This document shows positions 37,427 to 47,235 of a stretch of DNA of 64,000 bases, in pieces (the stretch's first letter is position 1; each line of letters opens with the position of its first letter). Source of the stretch: CAVYOD01 sp963770045. Lineage in GTDB: Bacteria; Acidobacteriota; Aminicenantia; Aminicenantales; CAVYOD01. The notes below the pieces were generated by a model. It was not told the DNA's origin, made no database searches, and saw only the letters and a program-made list of their open reading frames with translations. The DNA is taken from contig CAVYOD010000019.1 in NCBI GenBank assembly GCA_963770045.1, forward strand, positions 124,001 through 188,000. Reading direction: 5' to 3'. Both the position numbers and the translations under genes were made by a program.

Positions 37427-37590
37427 AAGTCCCTTTTGATCGTCTCTTTCCATTCGCGCTGCCGAACTTGTTTTCCGTTCTCGAAAAACTTTCGCAAAAA
37501 GGCCACATAGAAATTGTCTTCATCGGAGCGGATATCGATCGTCGTTTGCAACTCCAGCCTGCGGCCTCGTAGGAAACTAGGCAGCCGATT
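37420..37590 (-). pseudogene. C-terminal fragment of a CocE/NonD-type hydrolase
   Basis: The minus-strand frame reads LPSFLRGRRLELQTTIDI, then SDEDNFYVAFLRKFFENGK, and ends REWKETIKRDFQ with a TGA at 37420-37422. The jelly-roll tail ending in W..xIxRDxx is typical of X-Pro dipeptidyl-peptidase/CocE family enzymes. Only about 55 codons remain; the rest is replaced by the IS110-like remnant. The stop overlaps the convergent AP-fold gene end. Confidence 0.55.
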
Positions 37591-37592
37591 GT

Positions 37593-38250
37593 TCATTTAT
37601 CTCCGGGATATATTCCCTCTTTTCCCCTAAGGATTCGATAGATAATCGTTAACAACCGGCGGGCCGCCGCAATCTTCGCCGTGTTCCGCCCCTTCCGCCT
37701 GGCCAGTCGGCTGTACAAGACTCGAAGCGCCAGATCTTTCTTGATCGCCGGATAGACGGCTTCCACCACCGCCCATCTGAGCCACGTATTTCCTTGCTTT
37801 GTGATTCGCCCGTGATAGGTCCGCTCTCCTGAGCTGTAGGTCAAGGGAATTGCTCCCGCATAGGCTCGAACCTGCGAAATCGGCTGACATCAGCGGAATC
37901 TCAACCGCAGTCAACACCGCGAGCTTCGTAGCAAAACCGCGGACGAGTCAATTCGAGACGTCTCCTCGAGCTCCTTAGAGAGCGCCCCGACGATCTCATC
38001 CGAGTTCTTGATATGCCCCCGTGTCTCCTGGTGGCCCCGAAGGAGATCGTCCAAAACCTCTTTGTCTCTTCCCTGCAGCAGCAACTTCGTCAAAAACTCC
38101 AGCCCTTTCGAACTGAACGACCCGTCCTCCGTCTATCAACTTCCACTCGAACTTCTTCCCTCTGTTGGGTTAAGAGCGCACGGATCTTGTTCTTGATTTC
38201 CGTCTCCTGGCGAACCCAGAAGGCCCTCATCCGCATCACTCGCTGCGCCC
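37593..38250 (-). pseudogene. IS110-family transposase remnant
   Basis: Three frames together give the C-terminal two-thirds of an IS110 transposase: MRMRAFWVRQETEIKNKIRA, LTKLLLQGRDKEVLDDLL, then LTAVEIPLMSADFAGS and ERTYHGRITKQGNTWLRW through ARRLLTIIYRILRG. The N-terminal DEDD nuclease part is missing, and the frame breaks at least twice (near 38090 and 37870). Non-functional. Confidence 0.75.
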
Positions 38251-38251
38251 G

Positions 38252-38312
38252 TGCCGAGGGCCGGACTCGAACCTGCACGGAGCTTGCGCCCCGGGGAATT
38301 TAAGTCCCTTGC
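38252..38312 (-). pseudogene. 3' fragment of tRNA-Leu (anticodon TAA)
   Basis: The minus strand reads anticodon stem-loop AGGGACTTAAATTCCC, a long variable arm CGGGGC-GCAA-GCTCCG as in class II tRNAs, a T loop GGTTCGAGTCC and an acceptor half CCTCGGCA. The 5' half (acceptor and D arm) is absent, one T-stem pair is mismatched and there is no CCA. It is probably an attachment-site remnant or tRNA debris beside the IS110 remnant. Confidence 0.6.
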
Positions 38313-38391
38313 ATCCTCGAATAGACCTCTCCTCAAAATCCGTGTGGACAAATTGAGGACAAAATTGCTAAAAATGGCTCAGTTTAGTTAA

Positions 38392-40011
38392 CCTGGATTA
38401 TTCATAAAAAAAGCTGTTTCTACTCCTAAGTTTTTGATTTAAAATAGGTTTGTGACAAGCAAACCCAAAAACAAGAGGAGCGAAACAGCCATGGAAGATC
38501 ATACCAAACAACGGCTACTTTTTAAAGACCTGGGAGGCAAAACAGCCGGAGGCGGACTTCGAGGGCGGCGAAGTCACTTCGGATGCGGGGCTGCTTTTGA
38601 TTCGAGAGACCGAGCGTCGTCTGGGTCTTTTTCGCCGGGTGGCCGAGGTCATTCGGGATGCCCGCCATCAAGGATATGTCCGGCACGGTCTGGAAGAGAT
38701 GCTGCGGCAACGGGTGTTTCAGATCATCGCCGGATACGAGGACGCCGACGACAGCGATGCGCTGCGGCAGGACCCGGCACTGAAGATGGTCTGTGGGAGG
38801 TGTCCGGAATCAGATCCGCCCTTGGCCAGCCAGCCGACCATGAGTCGGCTGGAGAACAGCGTTAGCCGGACCGATCTTTATCGGATCGCCCGGGTCATTC
38901 TGGAGCTGTTTATTGATTCCTACGAAACGCCGCCCGAGGCGCTCATCCTGGACATCGACGACACGGAGGATGAGACGCATGGCAACCAGCAGTTGAGATT
39001 GTTCAACGCTTTCTATGACAGCTATTGTTTTCAGCCGATCCATATCTATGAAGGGGGAAGCGGGCGGTTGATCACCGCCATCTTGCGACCGGGGAAGCGA
39101 CCATCGGGTCGAGAGATCGTGTCGATCCTGAAGCGGGTCGTGGCCAGACTGCGGCAAGCCTGGCCGGGAGTGGGGATTCTGCTTCGGGCCGACGCTCACT
39201 ACAGCGGGCCGGAGGTGGTGGAGTTTTGCGGGGCGTTGGATCTCAAGTATATTCTGGGGCTTATGCCCTATCCAAGGCTGCTTGAGGAAGCCCGACCGGC
39301 GATGGAAGAAGCTCGGCGTCAGTCGGAGATTTTGAGACGGCCGGTGAAGTTGTATGGCGAGTTTCATTATCAGGCCCGCACCTGGCTGAGGCCGCGGCGG
39401 ATCGTCTTCAAGGCCGAATATAACGGCGTGGGACCGGCCGTACGGTTTGTCGTCACCAACCTGGAGAGCTCAACGCCCAGCTTTCTCTACCAGACGGCTT
39501 ACTGCGGCCGCGGCCGCATGGAGTTGTTCATCAAAGAGCATAAGACCCATCTTTTCTCCGACCGGACCTCCTGTTCTCGATTTGAAGCCAACCAGTTCCG
39601 CCTTCTCCTCCACAGCCTGGCCTATGTGCTTCTCGACACCTTCCGCCGGCTCCATCTCAGCGGCACGCAATGGGCTCATGCTCAGTTCGATACGATCCGC
39701 CTGAAGCTCCTGAAAATCGGAGCTCGGGTGCTGGAACTTCGCACCAAGATCAAGATCCATTTGCCGAGTTCATTTCCTTGGAAGTCCGATTTTCGGACCA
39801 TTTGGCGATCCTGCTGCTTCCCGTGAAAGACGCTTTTGTCTCAGTCGGCGTTCGGAGGGTGAGGTCTGCGCTGAGCCCGCTTTCTTGCCTTCCCAAACCC
39901 AAGAACCCCCCCGGCCCCCTCCGATTCTCTTCCTCCAACCCCAGAGGACTCTCCGCAGCCCACTCACGTCCTCTGAATTGCCTATCTTAGCCAGTTTATG
40001 AATAATCCAGG
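38392..40011. mobile_element. IS1380-family insertion sequence with TTAA target duplication
   Basis: 1,620 bp bounded by perfect 17-bp inverted repeats CCTGGATTATTCATAAA (38392-38408 and its complement ending at 40011), each flanked by TTAA (38388-38391 and 40012-40015). It carries one transposase. The perfect ends and intact target duplication indicate a recent insertion. Confidence 0.92.
38491..39826 (+). CDS. IS1380-family transposase (frameshift near N-terminus)
   Basis: ATG 38491 (MEDHTKQRLLFKDLGGK) after GAGGAG. An A4 run near 38540 that should be A3 shifts the frame; corrected text is KQPEADFEGGEVTSDAG, then LLLIRETERRLGL. The DDE residues lie in LILDIDDTEDETHG, LLRADAHYSG and MELFIKEHKTHLF, and the C-terminal RFEANQFRLLLHSLAYVL is family-typical. 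Repaired length is about 444. The rest of the frame to 39826 is clean. Confidence 0.85.
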
Positions 40012-40025
40012 TTAATTATTTTGGC

Positions 40026-40307
40026 TCATCCGACATTCTTGTGGGTGACGGGTGAATATTTCTTGAAGACTTTTTGGAGTTTGTCGTGATCGTGGATATC
40101 TCCCCTGATGTCGATCATCGAGCACGAGAGATGAGATAGGACGAAATTGTCCCTTTGAGTATAGGGATCAAGTGCATAGCCTAAAACCTCATCTCCCAGC
40201 TCTTTCAACCAGAGAGACAGCCAGGACCCTTTTAAGCCTGTGTGTCCGGTGACCATAATACGCTTGTTTTTATAGCACCTTCTCAGGGTCGTTTCGGCTT
40301 TGCTCAT
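40026..40307 (-). pseudogene. rfbG: Truncated CDP-glucose 4,6-dehydratase-like gene (rfbG)
   Basis: N-terminal 80 residues of a short-chain dehydrogenase-type sugar nucleotide enzyme: KNKRIMVTGHTGLKGSWLSL with the Rossmann GxTGxxG-type loop, LKELGDEVLGYALDP, and SMIDIRGDIHDHDKLQKVF. The similarity stops at KKYSP and a stop follows, close to the IS1380 end. The product would make CDP-6-deoxy-4-ketoglucose for surface polysaccharide; the fragment cannot. It is next to wzz, consistent with a former O-antigen locus. Confidence 0.75.
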
Positions 40308-40379
40308 TTTATTGCCAGATTTTCCAGGAAGCGGTGCTATTATTCCACGAGTATAGGTAAAATCCCAATCCCTCTGAGG

Positions 40380-41498
40380 TTAATTTCCCTCTTTAGTCAC
40401 TTCTAGCTTTTTATTATTTGTGATCTTTTGTTTTTCAACGTACTCGAGGAAAAATGCCAGCATCGTGAATACGAATACTCCCAAGACACCTGCGATCAGG
40501 ACGTTCATTTTTTTTCTGGGCGAGACCGGATACAGCGAGACAGTCGGCTCCTTCACCAATTGGGCATAGTCGATGCGCTGTTTCTTCTCGTTCAGGAGTT
40601 CGATATCGCCCCGGATGCCGATGATTTCCTGGTTGATCTTCTCGACCTGGTTTTTTAGGTCCTTGATGCCCTGCTCCTTTTCGCGCCTGGAAAGCCGCAG
40701 GTCTTCCTGAATCACTTTTTCCGCGCTCAGGCTCTCATCCAGAGTGTTGAAGTAGCGTACGTTCTGCTGGATCTCGTTGGAGTACAGGAGGAGCCCTAGG
40801 GCTTCGACGCTTTTCTGTTTTTCGGCTAGAATTATTCCCTGTTGCTTTTCGATCTCGTCAATTCGGGCTTTGACGCCTTTCATTCCCTCGACGAGATTGC
40901 GTGAGCGTTCTTCCGATATCTTCAGTTTGTTGCCGGCGGCGACGATCTCTTGCCGGCACTTGTCGATCTCGATTTCCTTGGACTGGATATCGAGGCTCTT
41001 GGTCTTGATGCCGTTTTCCTTGGCCGCGATCTGGGTCGCGATGCCTTTGATCTCGACGTCGATCTTCCGGTCGAGTTCGCCCTTGAGGTGTTGGAAGAGC
41101 GAGTTCAGGATCGCCCGGGCTTTCTCCGTCTCCTCGCTTCGAAGGCTAACCCGAACCAGTTTGGTATCCCGCAGGTTTTGCGCCTTCAATTTGGGGAACT
41201 TCCTCGGGTCCAGGTTCAGTTCGGCGCCGATCAGCCGGTTGTAGGATTCCTCATTGATCTGGCCCGCGATCTGTTTGGGATCCATGACCACGACCTCCGC
41301 GAAAGCTCCTTGCTCGGTCTGAACGAAGAACTTGCTCGGAAGGATGATGGCGTCGACTTCCCATTTGTGCGGGATGAGGAAACTGACGATGCCCACGATC
41401 AAGGCGAGAAGGACAGTGGGAACGATGATGAGCCACCGCCGTTTCCAAAGAACGTTGAGGTAATCAATTAGTTCGATTTCGTTTCCGAAGTCATCCAT
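40380..41498 (-). CDS. wzz: Wzz-type polysaccharide chain-length determinant
   Basis: Inner-membrane protein of 372 residues with two terminal membrane spans (about 20-42 and 335-355) and a long periplasmic coiled coil between them. The N-terminal DYLNVLWKRRWLIIVPTVLL and the C-terminal Pro-rich VSLYPVSPRKKMNVLIAGVL before the second span are the Wzz/PCP signature. It controls O-antigen or exopolysaccharide chain length. It lies beside the truncated rfbG gene; no polymerase or flippase is present in the window. Confidence 0.88.
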   Translation of the reverse strand: MDDFGNEIELIDYLNVLWKRRWLIIVPTVLLALIVGIVSFLIPHKWEVDAIILPSKFFVQTEQGAFAEVVVMDPKQIAGQINEESYNRLIGAELNLDPRKFPKLKAQNLRDTKLVRVSLRSEETEKARAILNSLFQHLKGELDRKIDVEIKGIATQIAAKENGIKTKSLDIQSKEIEIDKCRQEIVAAGNKLKISEERSRNLVEGMKGVKARIDEIEKQQGIILAEKQKSVEALGLLLYSNEIQQNVRYFNTLDESLSAEKVIQEDLRLSRREKEQGIKDLKNQVEKINQEIIGIRGDIELLNEKKQRIDYAQLVKEPTVSLYPVSPRKKMNVLIAGVLGVFVFTMLAFFLEYVEKQKITNNKKLEVTKEGN

Positions 41499-41587
41499 AG
41501 AAACCTCGTTTTTTAGATACCAGCGTTAAGGAAATTATGATAGGCGACTCGCTCTCCGGAGCGAGCACCGATGCCTAATCTGTTTGT

Positions 41588-42091
41588 TCACTTCTTTTCT
41601 AACATCACGCACGTCATTCGATAACCTGAGTAATCCTCAATTGAAGCTCGCCCGACCTTGAGCCAGCTCCCCTCGGGAAGGTAAGTCGCACAGGCAAAAG
41701 CTGTCGACGCCTCGACCGTCTCCTTCATCTCGCCTTCCGAAAAGAAATGGACTGTAAAGCTGCTATAGATCCGAGGCATGGCCGTGATGGTCGCCCGGAC
41801 GATCGCCATAGCCAGTTCCTCGAGCTTGGGACCTGCAGGCTTCTCGGCGACGGCCACCCAAAAGAACTTGTGACGGGGCGATTCCCCAAGAGCCTCGGTC
41901 TTGAGAACGCGGAAGCGGAGGCCTACTTGAGCGGCGAGCTTCTCCGCGTCAATCTCCGCCGCGACGGACGCTCCCTGTTGTTTCTTCGCCCCAGTCGGGT
42001 GTCCAGCTTCTGCTTCCTTTCGGCATGCGGGAACCGCAAAAAGGATGACGAATGCTAGAACCGGAACCCAGTGTGGTCCGTATCTCTTCAT
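41588..42091 (-). CDS. Putative lipoprotein of unknown function
   Basis: 167 residues from ATG 42091: MKRYGPHWVPVLAFVILFAV followed by lipobox VPAC (Cys about 23). The mature domain has strands around EKLAAQVGLRFRVLKTEALG and TVHFFSEGEMKETVEASTAF. No family recognised. A longer in-frame start at 42163 would bury the signal peptide and is rejected. It lies upstream of wzz in the same direction with a 90-bp gap. Confidence 0.6.
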   Translation of the reverse strand: MKRYGPHWVPVLAFVILFAVPACRKEAEAGHPTGAKKQQGASVAAEIDAEKLAAQVGLRFRVLKTEALGESPRHKFFWVAVAEKPAGPKLEELAMAIVRATITAMPRIYSSFTVHFFSEGEMKETVEASTAFACATYLPEGSWLKVGRASIEDYSGYRMTCVMLEKK

Positions 42092-42621
42092 CTCCCCCCC
42101 TTTTAGATTAATGATTCGACCTCGCCTCACGTCACCCACGCAAGGGACGTCATGAAGTTTCACGAATGCGCTTATTGAAGACCTTTGTCACCTTCTATTC
42201 AGGCCCGTATGAAACTGAATCGGGGCCTCATTCAAGCCATGCTACCGCCCTTCCAGCCGTTGGCTGCTGGGAAACGCCTTTCCCATCACGCCTCTTAATC
42301 CGTCTGCTTCCCCTCGCCGCTGAGGAGCGGGCTGAACAGGATCAAGCCAGGCAATAATTCGGAGTGAACACGGCAGTCGCATCCAACGGGTCACTCCGTA
42401 CCGTACTCTCTGTTTTCCAATTAGAGAGCCTGATTATTGATCAGTTGTAAGGATACACGACGATAAGAATTAAAGAGGATCATGCCATTAGGGAAGGTGA
42501 ATACACCCTTATTAGCATAGGCAAACAGCACGAATCGGAAGATGTCTTCTTTTTTCTCCCCACTGCGGGCAATTATAACCATTGGCCCAAAGCGAAGTCA
42601 ACCCCCCGAATCGCGCCGGCT
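42092..42621. other. Intergenic region without a recognised gene
   Basis: 530 bp between the lipoprotein and the next IS. It contains an 8-bp stem CGGAGTGA/TCACTCCG (42360-42398) and a GGGCCT/AGGCCC-rich stretch near 42205-42235. No ORF with family-like sequence was found on either strand. Confidence 0.5.
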
Positions 42622-44052
42622 ATAATCTTACCGTGAGGGATATCATCTTGCCACTTAAGAATCTTACCGTAGGTAGACAAGTGGAGGGGATCCTGGATAC
42701 CCTGGCTTCTTTTCTTAAGGAGGCTCGGGTATGGATCTTCACAGTCGGAGGGAGCTGATGGATGCTACCTGGAAACGCTATCGTCAAGCCTCGAAAGCGG
42801 GGAAGACTCGGATCTTGGATGAATTCTGCAAGGCCACCGGGTATCATCGCAAGTACGCCATTGGCAGGATTAGCCGGTTCGAGGAATGTGGGGGGCCGAA
42901 ACGTCCTTTTCGTCGGAAAAGGAAACGGCTCTACGGTGCGGAGCTCATGAGAGTCGTCGAGAAGATCTGGGAGGAGGCGGGCTATCCGTGGTCAGTGCGG
43001 CTGAAAGCGATCCTGGCCCTCTGGCGGCCCTGGATCCGGAAACGATACTCGTTAACTTCTGGGCAAGAAGTTCTGCTTCTTCGGGTCAGCCCCCGGACCA
43101 TCGACCGGGCGTTGCAGGGCAAGAAGCGGGAGTTAAGGCGGCGGATCTATGGACGGACCAAGCCGGGGACCCTGTTGCGGCATCAGATCCCGATTAAATG
43201 CGAACACTGGGACGTCCAGACGCCGGGGCACTTGGAGCTCGACACCGTTTCCCACAGCGGGGAGAACGCCAGTGGGACCTTCGCCTTTTCCTTCAACCTG
43301 ACCGATATCGGCTCAACCTGGGTGGAAACGCGGACAGTCCTGGGGAAGGGCGCTGCCGGGATCCGGGACGCCTTCGAGCAGATGAGCAGAGAGCTGCCGT
43401 TTAATGTCCTGGCCATCGACTCCGACAACGGCTCAGAGTTCATCAACGATCAGATGGTCCGCTACTGTGACGGGCAGGACATCACCTTTACCCGAAGTCG
43501 GCCCTACAAGAAGGACGACAACGCCCATATCGAGCAGAAGAACTGGACACATGTCCGAAAGCTGATCGGCTGGGACCGATATGACACGCCCGAAGCCATC
43601 CGCGCCATGAACGACCTCTTCGGCAACGAGTTGCGGCTCTCTATGAATCTTTTCCAGCCGTCGGTCAAGCTGATCCGAATCGTGCGCAAAGGCTCGCGCA
43701 AGACCAGGAGATACGATCTCCCCCAGACCCCTCTCGACCGGCTCGCCGCCATGCCCGGCGCGGATCGGGCGAAAGTCGAGAGTCTTCTCGAGTTGAGAGT
43801 CCGATTGAATCCGTTCGAGCTGGCCGCCGTCATCCGCCTCAAGCTTGACCGCATCTGGAGGCTCCGCTCTGTCCATCCGCATTCGGCAGCAAAGAAGGCA
43901 GCGGATACTTCTGAGATGGAGATTGCTCGTACCCTGTCCAGGGCTCTCGGAGCAACAATCGTTAATCAAACGAGTCCCAGTAACTCCCTAACCCGAGCCT
44001 CTCTTGGGTAAGATTCTTATGTGGCAAGACGATAGACTCTTCGGTAAGGTTC
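42622..44052. mobile_element. Insertion sequence with about 47-bp inverted repeats
   Basis: The left end 42622-42668 and right end 44007-44052 are complementary over about 47 bp (shared blocks CTTACCG, ATC.TCTTGCCAC.TAAG, AATCTTACC). The unit TAAGAAYCTTACC occurs twice in each end, about 36 bp apart, like tandem transposase sites. It carries one DDE transposase. Long inverted repeats recall the ISDol1/ISNCY group, but family assignment is uncertain. Confidence 0.75.
42731..44011 (+). CDS. DDE integrase-core transposase
   Basis: 426 residues, unbroken. The N-terminal DNA-binding region (ILDEFCKATGYHRKYAIGRI about 28-47, RKRKRLYG) is followed by an rve core with Asp in HLELDTVSHSG, Asp in AIDSDNGSEFIND and Glu in NAHIEQKNWTHVRKL, so all catalytic residues are present. 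The stop lies within the right inverted repeat. Likely active. Confidence 0.88.
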   Translation: MDLHSRRELMDATWKRYRQASKAGKTRILDEFCKATGYHRKYAIGRISRFEECGGPKRPFRRKRKRLYGAELMRVVEKIWEEAGYPWSVRLKAILALWRPWIRKRYSLTSGQEVLLLRVSPRTIDRALQGKKRELRRRIYGRTKPGTLLRHQIPIKCEHWDVQTPGHLELDTVSHSGENASGTFAFSFNLTDIGSTWVETRTVLGKGAAGIRDAFEQMSRELPFNVLAIDSDNGSEFINDQMVRYCDGQDITFTRSRPYKKDDNAHIEQKNWTHVRKLIGWDRYDTPEAIRAMNDLFGNELRLSMNLFQPSVKLIRIVRKGSRKTRRYDLPQTPLDRLAAMPGADRAKVESLLELRVRLNPFELAAVIRLKLDRIWRLRSVHPHSAAKKAADTSEMEIARTLSRALGATIVNQTSPSNSLTRASLG

Positions 44053-44264
44053 TTAAATGGCTTGACAGGCCCCCCTGCCCGCTAGGCCCTCACCCAAAAA
44101 ACAAGCCCCTAAATGGGCAAACTTCTTTATTTTTCAGGATTAGGCAAGATCAGGAGCTGGGAATTAAGATTGGGGCACATTTTAAGGAAAGTGGCTTGGG
44201 CAAATAGAAAGAGTGGACGGTGAGACTCTGATAAATGGTCGGATTGACGGCGCCTGCATTTTTT

Positions 44265-45975
44265 TTAGAATTTTGGTCCCCGTCTCATCCCTTTCTCGAT
44301 CTCGGAGCGTTCGACCTTGACCAGGATCGGCCTTCCATGGGGGCACAAAGAAGGCCGGGAGGTCCTGAAAAGCTCCCGGACAAGATAATCCATCTTTTCC
44401 CAGGAAAGCGGCTGGTGGGCTTTGATCGCCGTTTTGCAGGCTAGAGTCGCCAAGAGTCTTTCTCTTCGGTCGATTGCCTTGCCCTCTTTCATCTCTCCCA
44501 GGACCGCCAAAAAAATCTCCTGTGCCTCTTCTTCTTTGAGGATGTCGGGGTACTCGACGAGCGCGTAGCTCCGGCCGCCCATCGGTTGGATGCGAAACCC
44601 GGCTCCCTCAAGCTCGGCCTGGTTGTCTTCGAGAGCCAGGGCCTCAGGAGGCGAAAGATCCAGGAGCGGGGGGACGAGAGGCATTTTGCGGGGCCAGCTC
44701 CGGCGCGAATCTATCTCTTTGTACTTATCGAACAGAACCCGCTCATGGGCATTGTGCTGGTCGATGACCAGGAGGCCTTCCTCTCCTGTGGCCACGATGT
44801 AAGTATCCAGATACTGTCCCAGGACTTGAGGATGAGATCCGGAATCGGCGGCCGGCGCGGGAAAAAGTTCGGGCCGGTCTTCTTTTCCCTGCCGTGGCGA
44901 ACTAAAGTCGTGCCGCCCGGCCGCGTCCCTGACCCAGCTTTCCGGTCGTTCTTCCCGCTCGGCCGGATAAACCTCCCTGAATCCTTTGTCCTTGAGGAGC
45001 GATCTTTCCAAGCATCTCAGGATCAGGTGGAAAACGAGCTGAGACTCCTTAAACCTGACCTCTGCCTTGGCGGGATGAACGTTGACGTCCACGTCGGAAA
45101 AGGGAAGTCTGAGGAAAAGAAATGCCTCGGGAAACTGATCCTTTTCCAATGAACCCCGAAAGGCCTGGTTAAGAGCTGCCTGCAGAATCCTGTCTTTGAC
45201 CGGACGCCGGTTGACGAAAAAGAACTGATGGGCCCGGTCTTGCCTCCCCGAAGGAGGGCGGGACGCAAACCCCCGGACATCATATCCCTGCTCCTCATGC
45301 TGACACTCCATCAGTCGCTCCAGGACGGCTCGCCCGTAGAGCTGAAATATCCTCTCCCGGGCGCCGGCCACGGCCGGACAATTCAAGATTTCTCGTGTCC
45401 CCTGGAAAAGTGAGAATCCGACTTCCGGATAGGCCAGGGCCACAAAGGTCAAATACTTGACGGCGAGCCCGAGCTCGGACCTGTCCGAACGCAGAAACTT
45501 CTCGTCTCGCCGGAAGGTTGAAGAAGAGATCCCGGACCTCGACGGTCGTTCCCTGAGGAAAGGCGATGTCCGAGACTTTCAAAACTCTCTCCCCTTCCCG
45601 CTCAATCTGGGTGCCCTTCCCCTCTTTCCCGTCAGAGGTTCTCAAGACAAGGCGGGAGACGGCCGAGATGCTGGCCAGGGCCTCACCGCGGAATCCGAGT
45701 GAAGAGATTCTCCACAGGTCTTCTTCGGTCGAGATCTTGCTCGTCGAGTGGCGTTCAAAACAGAGGAGTGCGTCTTCCCGGCCCATCCCGCAGCCGTTAT
45801 CAATGACCCTCACCAGGGCCTTGCCGCCACTGGCCAGGTCTACTCTCACCGCGGAGGCTGCTGCGTCAAGGGAATTCTCCACGAGTTCCTTGATGACCGA
45901 GACAGGCCGTTCGATGACCTCGCCGGCGGCAATCTTCTGAGCGATTTCCGGAGGAAGGAGATGGATCGTATTCAT
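44265..45975 (-). CDS. mutL: DNA mismatch repair protein MutL (frameshifted)
   Basis: GHKL ATPase motifs at the N-terminus: IAAGEVIERPVSVIKELVEN, DNGCGM and GFRGEALASISAVS. The frame breaks near 45510 after NLPARR; the other frame continues KFLRSDRSELG and runs to the end through FFVNRRPVKD and PLVPPLLDLSP. The C-terminal domain has DQHNAHERVLFDKY, ACKTAIKAH and CPHGRP, an endonuclease-type MutL, with the canonical DQHA(X)2E(X)4E motif slightly altered (Ala to Asn, final Glu to Asp). Repaired length is about 570. It lies 15 bp after mtaB in the same direction. Confidence 0.9.
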
Positions 45976-45990
45976 AGCGTCGTCCCTCTT

Positions 45991-47235
45991 TTAAGAAACG
46001 ACCTTCCCTGTGGTCTCTCTGGAGCCGGCCTCGGTGATAAGAACCCGGACGGACTCCCGCACCGGAGCGGGTGTGGGAGGGGCCAGCACCTTTATATAGT
46101 TGGAAGTTAAAACTTCGGTCCGGTTTCCTTTCTTGCTGATAACGATCCCCGGACAAACCTTGCCCACAAAATCCTTGCGGAAGGCCCCGTTCTTCTTCCG
46201 GGACATCTCCCGCAGAAATTTTGAACGTTCCTTTTTGACCCTGTCGCCAACCTGAGGCAGACTCGCTGCCGCGGTCCACGACCGAGGCGAATAAGAGAAA
46301 ACATGGAAATAGGAAAGCGGGGATTCTTCCAGGAACCGGCTCAACGCATCAAAATCTTCATCCTCTTCTCCCGGAAAACCGACGATGATGTCCGCGCCGA
46401 GAGAGGCTTCAGGAAAGCGGGCTCTCAGGGAAGCCAGCAATTCCCGGAAATCCTCGGAGCCGATTCTCCGGCCCATCCTCTCCAGGATCCGGCGCGAAGC
46501 ATGCTGAAGAGAAAGGTGAAAGTGAGGGCAGACCTTCGAACTCGCGCCAAGCGCCCGCAACCATTCCGGCTTGAGAAAACGGGGGTCGAGGGAGCTCAGC
46601 CGGACTTGCTTCAACCCTTCAACCTCCTCAAGGGCCAGAAGAAGCTCGGGGAGGGAGCTCCGGGGTTCAAGGTCGATCCCGTAGGAGCAGAGATGAATTC
46701 CCGATAGAACGATTTCCCTGTATCCCTGGACAGACAGCGCCCCCGCCCGGGCCAGAGCCTCCCGGAAGTCGAGGCTCGAGCTCTTTCCCCGAACGTGAGG
46801 AATGATGCAGTAGGTGCACCTGAAATCACATCCGTCTTGGACTTTCAAGAGAGCCCGCGATTTATAGGGTAGAATTTGGCCTGATTTTTCGGGCCGGAGA
46901 TGAGACAGGACCCTGCTGGCCAAAGCCTCTTTCTCGGCGTTCGGAAACACCAGCCAGACCTGGGGGATGTTCCCGAATTCCTCTCGGGCCCGTTCGACGT
47001 AACATCCCGTCAGGATCAACCTGGCGGAGGGATTTGCGCGCCTCACCTGATTGATAAATTTTCTCACATCCCTATCGGCCCGGCCGGTCAGGGTGCAGGA
47101 ATTGACGACAACGAGGTCGCTGCGGCCGGGATCGTTTTCGAGTTTTAGCCCGTGGCTCTGAAACTCGGCGGCCCAATTGAAAGCTTCGGCTTGATTTACC
47201 CGGCAGCCGAAGTTGCGGATCAGGAAGGAGGTCAT
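45991..47235 (-). CDS. mtaB: tRNA N6-threonylcarbamoyladenosine methylthiotransferase MtaB
   Basis: Radical-SAM enzyme that converts t6A37 to ms2t6A37 in tRNA. The UPF0004 domain begins FGCRVNQAEA and holds two more Cys (VVNSCTLTG, LTGCYVE); the radical-SAM loop is CDFRCTYCIIPHVRG; a C-terminal TRAM-like segment follows. Its 414 residues match MtaB rather than MiaB or RimO, judged by the GCRVNQ start. The start overlaps the purE stop by 4 bp, so it belongs to the purD-purE-mtaB-mutL operon. Confidence 0.92.
   Translation of the reverse strand: MTSFLIRNFGCRVNQAEAFNWAAEFQSHGLKLENDPGRSDLVVVNSCTLTGRADRDVRKFINQVRRANPSARLILTGCYVERAREEFGNIPQVWLVFPNAEKEALASRVLSHLRPEKSGQILPYKSRALLKVQDGCDFRCTYCIIPHVRGKSSSLDFREALARAGALSVQGYREIVLSGIHLCSYGIDLEPRSSLPELLLALEEVEGLKQVRLSSLDPRFLKPEWLRALGASSKVCPHFHLSLQHASRRILERMGRRIGSEDFRELLASLRARFPEASLGADIIVGFPGEEDEDFDALSRFLEESPLSYFHVFSYSPRSWTAAASLPQVGDRVKKERSKFLREMSRKKNGAFRKDFVGKVCPGIVISKKGNRTEVLTSNYIKVLAPPTPAPVRESVRVLITEAGSRETTGKVVS

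Noticed and set aside
44004..44207. 67-codon plus-strand ORF after the 42622 IS
   Set aside because: It begins inside the IS inverted repeat and has no start signal or recognisable sequence.
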